Assembly (NCBI RefSeq): GCF_002159455.1
Contig: NZ_NFIQ01000024.1
Span: 1-47,598, forward strand
DNA length: 47,598 bases
Origin: Flavonifractor sp. An306
GTDB taxonomy: Bacteria > Bacillota > Clostridia > Oscillospirales > Oscillospiraceae
Direction: 5' to 3'
Made by a program: the position numbers and the translations under genes. Numbering within the stretch: the stretch's first letter is position 1; each line of letters begins with the position of its first letter. A model generated the notes under the pieces. The model made no database searches. It had not been told where the DNA came from and saw nothing but the letters and a program-made list of their open reading frames with translations. This document shows positions 24,094 through 31,928 of the stretch, one piece after another.

Positions 24094-24126
24094 CAGGGCT
24101 CCGGAATCCTCCGGAGCCCTGCTTTT
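24094..24126 (+). terminator. rho-independent terminator after ilvC
   Basis: A perfect 12-bp stem (24094-24105 with 24110-24121) and 4-base loop, followed by CTTTTA. The T run is short, so some readthrough to the lipoprotein gene at 24178 is possible. Confidence 0.8.
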
Positions 24127-24177
24127 ATGGAACTTTTCCCATGCGGTTTCGTCCAAAGGGCAAAGGAGGGACAGACT

Positions 24178-24696
24178 ATGAAGCAGCATACCACGCTGGC
24201 CCTGGCGCTGGCCGCCGCCCTCACCCTGGCGGGCTGCGCCCAGGGTACGGCGGCCCAGCCGCCCCAGGCCGAGACCACGCCCCTTGCAGCAGAAAGCCCC
24301 ACCCCGACAACATCCAGCCCCACAGAAGGGGAATACGACTGGGGGATTACCCTCACTGCTGAGGACGTGTCCCCCACCGGCCTTACCCTCACCTGCACTC
24401 AGTCCGGCGGCTCCCCTACCGGAGAGCTGCAGACCGGCAGCTACTACAGCCTGGAGGTTCTGGAGGGAGAAAGCTGGACTGCGGTGGAGCAGCTTCCCCG
24501 GGAGTACGACGTGGCGTGGACCGCAGAGGCCTGGGCCATCCCCATGGAGGACTCCGTCCAGTGGACGGTGGACTGGGACTGGCTCTACGGCTCCCTCCCC
24601 GCCGGCACCTACCGGCTGGGCAAGGAGATCACGGACTTCCGGGACAGCGGAGACTACGATAAGCAGATGGCATACGCCCAGTTCACCATCGCCTGA
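24178..24696 (+). CDS. lipoprotein with bacterial Ig-like domain
   Basis: A 172-residue lipoprotein. The signal peptide is MKQHTTLALALAAALTLAGC, with the lipobox cysteine at residue 20, followed by a Pro/Thr/Ser-rich linker to about 56. The single globular domain (about 57-172) starts YDWGITLTAEDVSPTGLTLT and ends with LYGSLPAGTYRLGKEITDFR, the pattern of Big_14-type immunoglobulin-like domains common in gut Clostridia. The ATG at 24178 is supported by AAAGGAGGG. It lies between ilvC and ilvD with no visible promoter of its own, which suggests low-level readthrough from ilvC. The partner or ligand is unknown. Confidence 0.82.
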   Translation: MKQHTTLALALAAALTLAGCAQGTAAQPPQAETTPLAAESPTPTTSSPTEGEYDWGITLTAEDVSPTGLTLTCTQSGGSPTGELQTGSYYSLEVLEGESWTAVEQLPREYDVAWTAEAWAIPMEDSVQWTVDWDWLYGSLPAGTYRLGKEITDFRDSGDYDKQMAYAQFTIA

Positions 24697-24700
24697 CCGA

Positions 24701-24741
24701 AAAACATAAGGGCCGCCTGTTCTAGCGGCCCTTACGTTTTT
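24701..24741. terminator. rho-independent terminator after the Ig-like lipoprotein gene
   Basis: A 10-bp stem (24707-24716 with 24725-24734), extended past one mismatch by AAAAC and GTTTT, then further T. Confidence 0.88.
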
Positions 24742-24771
24742 CTTAAGATATTGTTTTTCAATAAATATTAA

Positions 24772-24800
24772 TTGATTTATGATATAACCTGTGGTATCCT
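24772..24800 (+). promoter_or_regulatory. candidate promoter of the lipoprotein gene at 24826
   Basis: TTGATT (24772-24777) and TATCCT (24795-24800) with a 17-base spacer, in a strongly AT-rich stretch. Confidence 0.5.
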
Positions 24801-24825
24801 GTTGGGCAGAAAGGGGGCTTTGCCC

Positions 24826-25278
24826 ATGCTGAGACGACTGCTGCTGCTCCTGCCGGTACTCCTGCTGACGGCCTGTTCCGCCTCTCCCGCAAAAGAGGCA
24901 GCCCAGGCGCTGGACCTGTCCCTGCCCGCCGGGGATGTGCTCACCAACATCGACACCCACGGGGGCTTTCATGGGGATGGAACCTCCTGCCTGATCCTGG
25001 CCTTCACCCCGGAGAACGGGGCGGCTCTGGCGGAGGAGCTGGCCGGACGGACGGATTGGCAGACCCTGCCTCTGGACGAGCTGCCCGCCACTGTGATGGA
25101 ATCCATCCTCTCCCTGCTGGCCGGCCAGGGGCTGGACTACACGGTTCCAAGCCAGGGCTGGTACTGGTATTCTGACCGCTCTCCGGCTGGACACAGCCGG
25201 GACTTCCCCCTCAACTGCACCATAGCAATCTACGACCCCCAGAGCTGCCAGCTGGCCTATTTTGTATTGGACACATAA
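24826..25278 (+). CDS. small lipoprotein, hypothetical
   Basis: A 150-residue lipoprotein with signal peptide MLRRLLLLLPVLLLTAC and lipobox cysteine at residue 17. The mature part contains LSLPAGDVLTNIDTHGGFHG with DGTSCLILAFTPENG after it, and is otherwise unfamiliar. I use ATG 24826 with a GGGGG tract 8 bases upstream; an earlier in-frame start at 24772 would lie inside the promoter. It sits between the terminator of the Ig-like gene and the ilvD promoter, and may be independent of isoleucine-valine synthesis. No function is assigned. Confidence 0.75.
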   Translation: MLRRLLLLLPVLLLTACSASPAKEAAQALDLSLPAGDVLTNIDTHGGFHGDGTSCLILAFTPENGAALAEELAGRTDWQTLPLDELPATVMESILSLLAGQGLDYTVPSQGWYWYSDRSPAGHSRDFPLNCTIAIYDPQSCQLAYFVLDT

Positions 25279-25285
25279 TTGTGCA

Positions 25286-25333
25286 AGATTGTATCACAGC
25301 TATCTTTCTTTTCACACATTGCTGCGCTATAAT
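25286..25333 (+). promoter_or_regulatory. ilvD promoter with element shared with ilvC
   Basis: AGATTGTATCA at 25286-25296, a TATC and TTCTTTT stretch, then GCTGCGC and the -10 box TATAAT (25328-25333). Spacing from the element to the -10 box is 42 bases, against 41 at ilvC. No good -35 hexamer is present. Confidence 0.65.
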
Positions 25334-25368
25334 AAACTCCGACGAATAATCCGCAAGGAGGGCTTGCC

Positions 25369-27030
25369 ATGCGCAGCGATAATGTGACCAAAGGGGTGGA
25401 GCGCGCCCCCAACCGCTCCCTGTTTTACGCTCTGGGCTACACCAAGGAGGAGCTGGAGCGCCCCCTCATCGGGGTGGTTTGTTCCTACAATGAGATCGTG
25501 CCCGGACATATGAATCTGGACAAAATCGCCGAGGCGGTGAAGGCCGGCGTCCGGGCCGCCGGAGGCACTCCGGTGGAGTTTCCCGCCATCGCCGTGTGCG
25601 ACGGCATCGCCATGGGCCACATCGGCATGAAATACTCCCTGGTAACCCGGGACCTGATCGCCGACTCCACCGAGGCCATGGCCCTGGCCCACCAGTTCGA
25701 CGGTCTGGTGATGATCCCCAACTGTGACAAGAACGTGCCCGGCCTGCTGATGGCCGCCGCCCGGGTGAATATCCCCACCATCTTCTGCTCCGGCGGACCC
25801 ATGCTGGCCGGCCGGCTCAACGACGGCCGCCGCTCCTGCCTCTCCCATATGTTCGAGGCGGTAGGCGCCTACAAGGCGGGCAAGCTGGACGAGGCGGGCG
25901 TGGAGGACTATGAAAACAACGCCTGCCCCACCTGCGGCTCCTGCTCCGGCATGTACACCGCCAACTCCATGAACTGCCTCACCGAGGCCATCGGCATGGG
26001 CCTGCGGGGCAACGGCACCATCCCCGCCGTGTGGTCCGCCCGGCTGCGGCTGGCCAAGCACGCCGGCATGCAGATCATGGAACTGGTGCGCCAGGGCATC
26101 AAGCCCCGGGACATCATGACCGAGGCCGCCTTCCACAACGCCGAGACGGTGGACATGGCCCTGGGCTGCTCCACCAACACCATGCTCCACCTGCCCGCCA
26201 TCGCCCACGAGTGCGGCATTGAGCTGGACCTGGATATGTCCAACGAGATCTCCTCCAAAACCCCCAACCTGTGCCACCTGGCCCCCGCCGGGGACACCTA
26301 CATGGAGGATCTGGAGGGCGCCGGCGGCGTGTACGCCGTCATGAAGGAGCTGACCAAGAAGGGCCTGCTGGACACCAGCGTGCTCACCTGCACCGGCAAG
26401 ACCCTGGAGGAGAATTTGGAGGGTGTGGTCAACCGGAATCCCGAGCTGATCCGGCCCATCGAAAACCCCTATTCCGCCGACGGCGGCATTGCGGTGCTCA
26501 AGGGCAACCTGGCCCCCGAGGGCTGCGTGGTGAAGCGCTCCGCCGTGGCCCCCGAGATGATGCGCCACACCGGCCCCGCCCGGGTATTCAACTCCGAGGA
26601 GGAGGCCATCTCCGCCATCTATGAGGGTAAGATCGTCTCCGGCGACGTGGTGGTGATCCGGTACGAGGGTCCCAAGGGCGGCCCCGGCATGCGGGAGATG
26701 CTCAACCCCACCTCCGCCATCTGCGGCATGGGCCTGGGGGAGAGCGTGGCCCTCATCACCGACGGCCGGTTCTCCGGCGCCACCCGGGGCGCCTCCATCG
26801 GCCACGTCTGCCCCGAGGCCGCCCAGGGCGGTCCCATCGCTTTCGTGGAGGAGGGGGACATCATCTCCATCGACATCCCCAGCTGCTCCATCACGCTGAA
26901 CGTGGACGAGGCCACCCTGGCCGCCCGCCGGGCCAAGTGGGTGTGTCCCGAGCCCAAGGTCAAAACCGGCTATCTGGCCCGGTACGCCAAGCTGGTCACC
27001 TCCGCCGCCAGAGGCGCGGTGCTGGAATAA
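25369..27030 (+). CDS. ilvD: dihydroxy-acid dehydratase
   Basis: A 553-residue iron-sulfur enzyme that dehydrates dihydroxy acids to the 2-keto acids leading to valine, leucine and isoleucine. Cluster cysteines are in [28 protein letters not shown] (about residue 122) and [20 protein letters not shown] (about 186-204). The C-terminal signature [20 protein letters not shown] is intact. Start at ATG 25369 after CAAGGAGGG. It has its own promoter sharing an element with ilvC, and ends at a strong bidirectional terminator. Confidence 0.97.
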   Translation: MRSDNVTKGVERAPNRSLFYALGYTKEELERPLIGVVCSYNEIVPGHMNLDKIAEAVKAGVRAAGGTPVEFPAIAVCDGIAMGHIGMKYSLVTRDLIADSTEAMALAHQFDGLVMIPNCDKNVPGLLMAAARVNIPTIFCSGGPMLAGRLNDGRRSCLSHMFEAVGAYKAGKLDEAGVEDYENNACPTCGSCSGMYTANSMNCLTEAIGMGLRGNGTIPAVWSARLRLAKHAGMQIMELVRQGIKPRDIMTEAAFHNAETVDMALGCSTNTMLHLPAIAHECGIELDLDMSNEISSKTPNLCHLAPAGDTYMEDLEGAGGVYAVMKELTKKGLLDTSVLTCTGKTLEENLEGVVNRNPELIRPIENPYSADGGIAVLKGNLAPEGCVVKRSAVAPEMMRHTGPARVFNSEEEAISAIYEGKIVSGDVVVIRYEGPKGGPGMREMLNPTSAICGMGLGESVALITDGRFSGATRGASIGHVCPEAAQGGPIAFVEEGDIISIDIPSCSITLNVDEATLAARRAKWVCPEPKVKTGYLARYAKLVTSAARGAVLE

Positions 27031-27033
27031 AGG

Positions 27034-27073
27034 AAAAACGCCGGACTGCCAAAACAGGCAGTCCGGCGTTTTT
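27034..27073. terminator. bidirectional terminator between ilvD and the DUF975 gene
   Basis: A 17-bp stem (27034-27050 with 27057-27073), 6-base loop, A run on one side and T run on the other. Confidence 0.95.
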
Positions 27074-27078
27074 TGCCG

Positions 27079-27996
27079 TCAGTCGCCGTAGGGGCTGTGA
27101 TAGGTGTCGGAGGGGCCGGAGCTGTCGGAGTCCGGTCCGCCGGAGGTGGGGCCGCCGGGGAGCTGGCCGCCGAAGGAGGGATTCCCAACGCCATCATCTC
27201 CGGGGAACACGCCGTTCACCGCCCAGTGGTAGAAGTTGGCCTCGCTGGCGCACAGGTAGGGCGATACCCACAGGCCCAGGATGCCCAGGGTGAATACGGA
27301 GAGAATCAGCCAGCCCAGGAAGGACAGGTCCATCACAAACAGGTCAATCTTTTTGCCCTTCATGGTCTGCTTGCTGTTGGAAATGGACTCCAGAACGCCC
27401 ATATCGGGGTGGTCCAGCAGATAGTAGATGGCCAGTCGGTACCGGTAGGACATGACGACCTCCAGGGCAACACCGCCGCCGATCATCCCAACCATACCCA
27501 AAATCACAAGGCCCAGACCCAGCGGTCCCATCAGGGCCCCCAGGAAGGTGAGCACAATGCCGGGCACCATGCCCAGCAGGCCCCACAGAACGACAAACAG
27601 GGCGGTGAGGAAGCTGACCAGCAGGGCCTTGCCCAGGTTGAGGAAGCCCTCCAGCAGGGTGCGATAGCCCGGCCCCGTCCGCCGGGCCAGACCCAGGCCG
27701 TAGGCGGTATAGCCGAACTGCATGACCCACAGATAAAGCGTGATCAGCAACTGCACCAGCAGATAGACCGTCACCCGGGGGCCGGTCAGGATATAGCGGT
27801 AGACCTCATCCACATCCGCCCCGTCCAGTATGTACAGGTAGGCGGTGCTAAACGGATCAGACACAAAGAACATGATCACATTGGTAATGACGCCGGTGAG
27901 CAGCACATATACCAGCGTCACCAGCATGGGGTGCGGGTAGGCACCCTGCATGGCCATTCTGGCCCGATATTTTGCCTCCGGGCGGTTAAATCCCAT
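27079..27996 (-). CDS. DUF975 family integral membrane protein
   Basis: A 305-residue protein starting MGFNRPEAKYRARMAMQGAY, with about five to six transmembrane helices. The segments SYRYRLAIYYLLDHPDMG and SISNSKQTMKGKKIDLFVMD followed by a Leu-rich helix are DUF975 hallmarks. The last 50 residues are Gly/Ser/Pro/Asp-rich and presumably disordered. The family is widespread in Firmicutes with unknown function. A promoter at 28031-28059 lies within the 3' end of the histidine kinase gene, so it can be expressed separately from the two-component system. Confidence 0.88.
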   Translation of the reverse strand: MGFNRPEAKYRARMAMQGAYPHPMLVTLVYVLLTGVITNVIMFFVSDPFSTAYLYILDGADVDEVYRYILTGPRVTVYLLVQLLITLYLWVMQFGYTAYGLGLARRTGPGYRTLLEGFLNLGKALLVSFLTALFVVLWGLLGMVPGIVLTFLGALMGPLGLGLVILGMVGMIGGGVALEVVMSYRYRLAIYYLLDHPDMGVLESISNSKQTMKGKKIDLFVMDLSFLGWLILSVFTLGILGLWVSPYLCASEANFYHWAVNGVFPGDDGVGNPSFGGQLPGGPTSGGPDSDSSGPSDTYHSPYGD

Positions 27997-28030
27997 GGGT
28001 AATCCCTCACAATCTCTTTATGGTGAAGGT

Positions 28031-28059
28031 ATCATACCACATCACTGGGCGCTTTGCAA
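28031..28059 (-). promoter_or_regulatory. candidate promoter of the DUF975 gene
   Basis: On the minus strand TTGCAA (28054-28059) and TATGAT (28031-28036) with a 17-base spacer. The -10 box sits in the palindrome GGTATCATACC. Confidence 0.55.
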
Positions 28060-29676
28060 GCCGGGCAGCCACACCCGGAAGGTTACGCCGCCGTCCCGGT
28101 TGGACACGGCGCAGTCTCCCCTATGGGCTTTTACCGCCGCTTTCACGATGGCCAGACCCAGGCCGGTGCCGCCGGTGTCCCGGCTGCGGCTCTGGTCCCC
28201 CCGATAGAAGGGACGCCAGAGCCGGTGCAGTTCCCGCTCCGGAATGTTCTCTCCGTCGTTGTCCACCGTCAGGGCCGCCCATCTGCCCTCTTTGGCCAGC
28301 TTCACCGTAACCACGCCGCCGGGCCTACCGTAGCGCAGGGCGTTGGAGGCCAGGTTTTCCACCACGCTCCCCAGCCAGGCCCGGTCGCCCTCCGTCCAGA
28401 GCGGGGACAGCTCCAGCCTCAGGGCCACCCCCTTCCGCTCCAGGGGCAGGGCCAGCTGGTCAAAGACCCCTTTCACCAGAGCGGACAGCTCCACCGGCTC
28501 CCGGACCAGGGCCTCCCCCCGCTCCAGCCGGGCCAGATCCAGCAGAGCGCCGGTGAGGGCGGTCATCCGGTCGGTCTCGGAGAGCACCACGTCCAGGTAC
28601 TCCTCCCGTTTGGTCGGGTCGATGTCCTCTTTCAGGGATTCAGCGTGAGCCCGGAGAATGGCCAGCGGGGTTTTCAGCTCGTGGGCCGCCGCCCGGGTGA
28701 AGGCCCGTTCCCGCCGGATGGCCCGGTACTCCAGCCAGGCCGTCAGGAGCGCCAGAAACACCGCCGCCCCCAGGGTCAGCAGGGCTGCAGGACCCAGGCC
28801 GGTGAGGGCGTAGTACGGGGACAAACAGTAGCTGTAGGCCACCGCATGGGCGCCGCTGCTGATCAGGCTGGCATTGGATGGGTTATTGGCCGCAATCAGC
28901 GGCCTCTTCCCCCATTCCTGATTGAGCTCCTCCAGGTCGTCCACATCCGCCTCCATCTCCCGGTACTGCTCCAGCCGCTTCTCCGGCCCGCCCCTGCCTG
29001 TCAGGGGGGTGGAGAACTCCACCCAGCCGATCCGGTAGGTCGCCGGTTCCTGTCCGGGAAAGAGCTCCACGTCCGAACCCCCAAGTACCACCTGCTCCTC
29101 CCCCAGCTGGAGGGTCAGCGTTTGGACATAGAGCACATTATCCTTCAGCCAGCCCACCACCTCCGATTCGCCGCCGATGGGGACCCCCAATCCAATATGC
29201 TCCAGATAGTACCCCGTCCCCCGGCGATTCATAAACCGGGCGGCCTCCACCAACTGCTCGTCCGTCATGGCCTGGTCCAGGAGTATACGGCAGAAGATGG
29301 CTTCGGACATATGGATATCGTCCTCGCTATACAGCGTGGCGGTCGCCGTCAGCATCTGACTCTGGCCCAGCCGCCCCCCCTCTTTGTCGTACGCCCGCAC
29401 AAAAACCTGCCCGCCGTAGTCTTTCAGGTTCTCACAGCCGCTGACCGTCAGCTGGCAGGAGATCCAGCCCTTTTCCTCAGCTGTTTCGGACTCCCAGTTG
29501 AAGGAGGTATCTCCCATCAGAATCGCATTCGGAAGCTGGTAGCGCTGCGTCAGAACATCCTGACTGGTCCACTGCCAGTTGACCCAGACCAGGGCGGCCA
29601 TGGCCGCCCCCCACAGCAGCAAAAAAATCCCAAATGTCCCCCCAAGGTACCTCATAAACAGCCGTTTATCCTTCAT
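28042..29676 (-). CDS. two-component sensor histidine kinase
   Basis: A 544-residue membrane kinase. It has a first helix at about 10-32, an extracytoplasmic sensor region of roughly 200 residues or more, and a second helix near 265-290. HisKA follows with the phosphorylated histidine in AAAHELKTPLAILRAHAESL, and a HATPase_c domain with N box VENLASNALRYGRPGG and G box RDTGGTGLGLAIVKAAV. The start at ATG 29676 lies one base after the response regulator stop. The sensor domain has no recognisable fold by eye. Cognate regulator is the gene upstream. Confidence 0.92.
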   Translation of the reverse strand: MKDKRLFMRYLGGTFGIFLLLWGAAMAALVWVNWQWTSQDVLTQRYQLPNAILMGDTSFNWESETAEEKGWISCQLTVSGCENLKDYGGQVFVRAYDKEGGRLGQSQMLTATATLYSEDDIHMSEAIFCRILLDQAMTDEQLVEAARFMNRRGTGYYLEHIGLGVPIGGESEVVGWLKDNVLYVQTLTLQLGEEQVVLGGSDVELFPGQEPATYRIGWVEFSTPLTGRGGPEKRLEQYREMEADVDDLEELNQEWGKRPLIAANNPSNASLISSGAHAVAYSYCLSPYYALTGLGPAALLTLGAAVFLALLTAWLEYRAIRRERAFTRAAAHELKTPLAILRAHAESLKEDIDPTKREEYLDVVLSETDRMTALTGALLDLARLERGEALVREPVELSALVKGVFDQLALPLERKGVALRLELSPLWTEGDRAWLGSVVENLASNALRYGRPGGVVTVKLAKEGRWAALTVDNDGENIPERELHRLWRPFYRGDQSRSRDTGGTGLGLAIVKAAVKAHRGDCAVSNRDGGVTFRVWLPGLQSAQ

Positions 29677-29677
29677 G

Positions 29678-30346
29678 TCAGCCGCCCTCCATTCGATAAC
29701 CCGCCTTGAACACCGTCCGGATCTGCTTTCCCGCCGGGCCCAATGCGGCCCGGAGGGCCCGGATGCGCACATCCACCGCCCGCTCGCCGCCGTCAAAGTC
29801 AATGCCCCACACCTTGTCCAGCAGCTGGGCCCGGCTGAGAACCTGGCCCTGGTTGCGCATGAGGCAGAGCAACAGGGCATAGTCCCGGGGGGCCAGCTCC
29901 ACCGCCGTCTCCCCCACGGCACACCGGCGGAGGGCCGGCTGGAGCGCAATGGCACCACAGGTGAGCCTTTCGCCCTCCTCCCCCCGGCTGCGGCGGATCA
30001 GGGCCCGGGTCTTGGCCAGCAGCACCGCCAGAGAGAAGGGTTTTGTCACATAGTCGTCCGCCCCCAGCGCATAGCCCCGGAGCATGTCCCGCTCCTCCCC
30101 CAGGGCGGTGAGAAACAGAATGGGCACCCGGCTGTGCTCCCGCACTGCCCGGCACACCGTAAAGCCGTCGGCTTCGGGCATAAGCACATCCAGCAGCACC
30201 GCGTCGTAGTCCCGCTGCCGCAGCAGCTCCAGGGCCTCCGCCCCATCCTTTGCCAGGTCGCAGCCCACCCCGTGGGCCTGAAAATAGTCCCGGACAATGG
30301 TTCGCATCCGCACCTCGTCCTCGGCCAGCAGCACCCGCTCTTCCAT
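29678..30346 (-). CDS. OmpR/PhoB family response regulator
   Basis: A 222-residue regulator. The receiver domain (1-118) has the acidic pair in VLLAEDEVRM, the phosphoacceptor Asp in YDAVLLDVLMPEADG (about residue 53), and Lys in DDYVTKPFSLAVL. The C-terminal winged helix DNA-binding domain (about 128-220) includes LAPRDYALLLCLMRNQGQVL and a VDVRIRALRAALG recognition region. It is first in a two-gene operon with the sensor kinase. The target genes are not evident. Confidence 0.94.
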   Translation of the reverse strand: MEERVLLAEDEVRMRTIVRDYFQAHGVGCDLAKDGAEALELLRQRDYDAVLLDVLMPEADGFTVCRAVREHSRVPILFLTALGEERDMLRGYALGADDYVTKPFSLAVLLAKTRALIRRSRGEEGERLTCGAIALQPALRRCAVGETAVELAPRDYALLLCLMRNQGQVLSRAQLLDKVWGIDFDGGERAVDVRIRALRAALGPAGKQIRTVFKAGYRMEGG

Positions 30347-30406
30347 GTTCCTTCCCTCCTTTCGGCCTCAGGATAACACCCACTTGTGTCGGTTTGATGT
30401 CATGGA

Positions 30407-30445
30407 GAAAAAAACGTCCCGGAGGAAGAATCCTCCGGGACGTTT
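30407..30445 (-). terminator. terminator of the xpaC-telA-lemA-tpm operon
   Basis: A 15-bp stem (30412-30426 with 30431-30445), 4-base loop, T run on the minus strand at 30407-30414. Confidence 0.9.
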
Positions 30446-30455
30446 CTATGTACTG

Positions 30456-31394
30456 TTACCGGCGTCCGGCGCCGCCGCCGCGGAAGCCTCCGCCGCTCCG
30501 GAATCCGCCGCCACGGCGGCCAGCACCACCGCTTCGGCCTGCGCCGCTGCTGCGGAACCCGCCGCCGCTGCGGCCAGCACCGCCGCCGCGGAAACTGCCG
30601 CCGCTCCGGAACCCGCCGCCCATGGGCGGGCGGGGTGGCCTGGGCCGGTGGGGCCGCCCGAAAATAAAGGGACGGTACACATAGGGCGGAGGGGGCATAC
30701 CGGGCATCAGATAGCGCCGGCGGTAACGCCGGTATCTGATGCCGTCCGTCAGGCAGGCCAGGATCACCAGCAGGATGATCAGGCCCATCAGGCCAAACAC
30801 GCCAAATCCGAACACCGACCCCACGTAGCCATGGACATAATCCGGCTCCGCCTCGGGGTAATAGTGGAAGTCCTGCTCCCCGCCGCCGGCGCTGCCGGCA
30901 TAATAGCTCTCATACCAGGCATAGATGGCGTCAAAAAAGTCCCGGGTGCCCCGGTCATAGGACTGGGCGTCATACTCGTCGTAAAAATACTCCTCCAGAT
31001 ACCGCTCTATCTGGGAGGCGGGAAGGGCGTCCTCCAGACCGGAGCCAGTCATGGCCCACACCTTGTTCTCCCCCACGGCGTATACCAGCAGAAAGCCATT
31101 GTCCCGGTCCACGTCGCCTATGCCGCCCCAGTTCTCCACCACCTGCATGGCGTAGTCGGCGGAATCCATGCCGTCCATGAATTCCACCGTCACCACCACG
31201 ATCTGCCCGCCAGTGGTGTCAAAGAGGGTCTGGTTTTTGTCAATGATATATTGCTCGGTGTCGGCACTGAGCACGTCGGCGTAGTCCGCCACGTAAAAGG
31301 CCTCGGTTGGCTCCACCACCGCCCCGGCGGTGACGGACAGCAGCACCAGCCCCAGGGCCAGACAGAGCAGCACATTCCAAAATTTCCGTCTCAT
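30456..31394 (-). CDS. TPM domain (YgcG-like) membrane protein
   Basis: A 312-residue protein. It has a signal peptide or anchor at residues 5-25, a TPM domain (about 30-155: FYVADYADVLSADTEQYIID, QIVVVTVEFMDGMDS, NGFLLVYAVGENKVW), and a second membrane helix near 200-225. The C-terminal tail of about 60 residues is built of Gly, Ser, Arg and Ala (GGGFRSGGSFRGGGAGRSGG). TPM proteins are known from photosystem repair and bacterial stress; in Firmicutes they are often next to LemA genes, as here. The Gly-rich tail is typical of the bacterial family. Function in this operon is unproven. Confidence 0.88.
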   Translation of the reverse strand: MRRKFWNVLLCLALGLVLLSVTAGAVVEPTEAFYVADYADVLSADTEQYIIDKNQTLFDTTGGQIVVVTVEFMDGMDSADYAMQVVENWGGIGDVDRDNGFLLVYAVGENKVWAMTGSGLEDALPASQIERYLEEYFYDEYDAQSYDRGTRDFFDAIYAWYESYYAGSAGGGEQDFHYYPEAEPDYVHGYVGSVFGFGVFGLMGLIILLVILACLTDGIRYRRYRRRYLMPGMPPPPYVYRPFIFGRPHRPRPPRPPMGGGFRSGGSFRGGGAGRSGGGFRSSGAGRSGGAGRRGGGFRSGGGFRGGGAGRR

Positions 31395-31403
31395 GGTCTC
31401 CTC

Positions 31404-31925
31404 CTATGCAAAGAGCTCCGCCCCCGCCACAAAGGTCAGCCGGGACAGAATGTTGGCGGGAAAGGCCCCCAGCACCCTGCGGTTGAACTGTTCCGCCGCG
31501 GCGTTGTAGCCGTCCCGGGCGATGGTGTCTGCCTCGGCGGCCAGGTCGGTGCGGAAGCCCTGGACATACTGCCGGTCCTTTTCGGTAAGCGCACAGGTCT
31601 CCAGGGCGTCCAGCACGGCGGACGCCTCCTCCTGCAGTCTGGTGTAGGCGGTGTAGCCGCTGGAGATGCCATGCCAGTCGGAGAGCATGTTCCGGCTCCC
31701 CTCCAGCCCCGCCAGCTCGTCCTCCTCCAGGTAGCGCCCACCCACCGTCAGCACATTGGCGGTGATGTCCAGGCAGTCCTGCAGATCCCCGGCGATGGAG
31801 GCAAACTGCGCCTCCACCTTGGCCCGCTCGCTTACCAGAGACCGGTGGGACCCCAGCAGCACCGACAGCACAATCACCACTGCCAGCACCACCAGACCGC
31901 CGGTGTAGCTCTTGAAAAATTTCAT
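31404..31925 (-). CDS. LemA-like protein
   Basis: A 173-residue protein with one N-terminal membrane helix (about 9-27) and a helical extracytoplasmic part. The C-terminal YNAAAEQFNRRVLGAFPANI matches the conserved YN..V..FN...FP.. end of LemA proteins. The sequence is more divergent than usual, with a short AS-rich helix bundle in the middle. The gene lies directly between telA and the TPM gene with spacings of 3 and 9 bases, so it is in the same operon. LemA and TPM proteins often act together at the envelope. Confidence 0.82.
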   Translation of the reverse strand: MKFFKSYTGGLVVLAVVIVLSVLLGSHRSLVSERAKVEAQFASIAGDLQDCLDITANVLTVGGRYLEEDELAGLEGSRNMLSDWHGISSGYTAYTRLQEEASAVLDALETCALTEKDRQYVQGFRTDLAAEADTIARDGYNAAAEQFNRRVLGAFPANILSRLTFVAGAELFA

Positions 31926-31928
31926 GGG

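Noticed and set aside
23038-25194. Minus-strand open frame of over 700 codons across ilvC and the lipoproteins
   Set aside because: It crosses two terminators and two promoters of real genes; it is a shadow.
30446-30682. Plus-strand Ala-rich and minus-strand Gly-rich repeats as a possible direct repeat or CRISPR-like array
   Set aside because: They are the codons of the Gly/Ser/Arg tail of the TPM protein; units are irregular and no spacers are seen.
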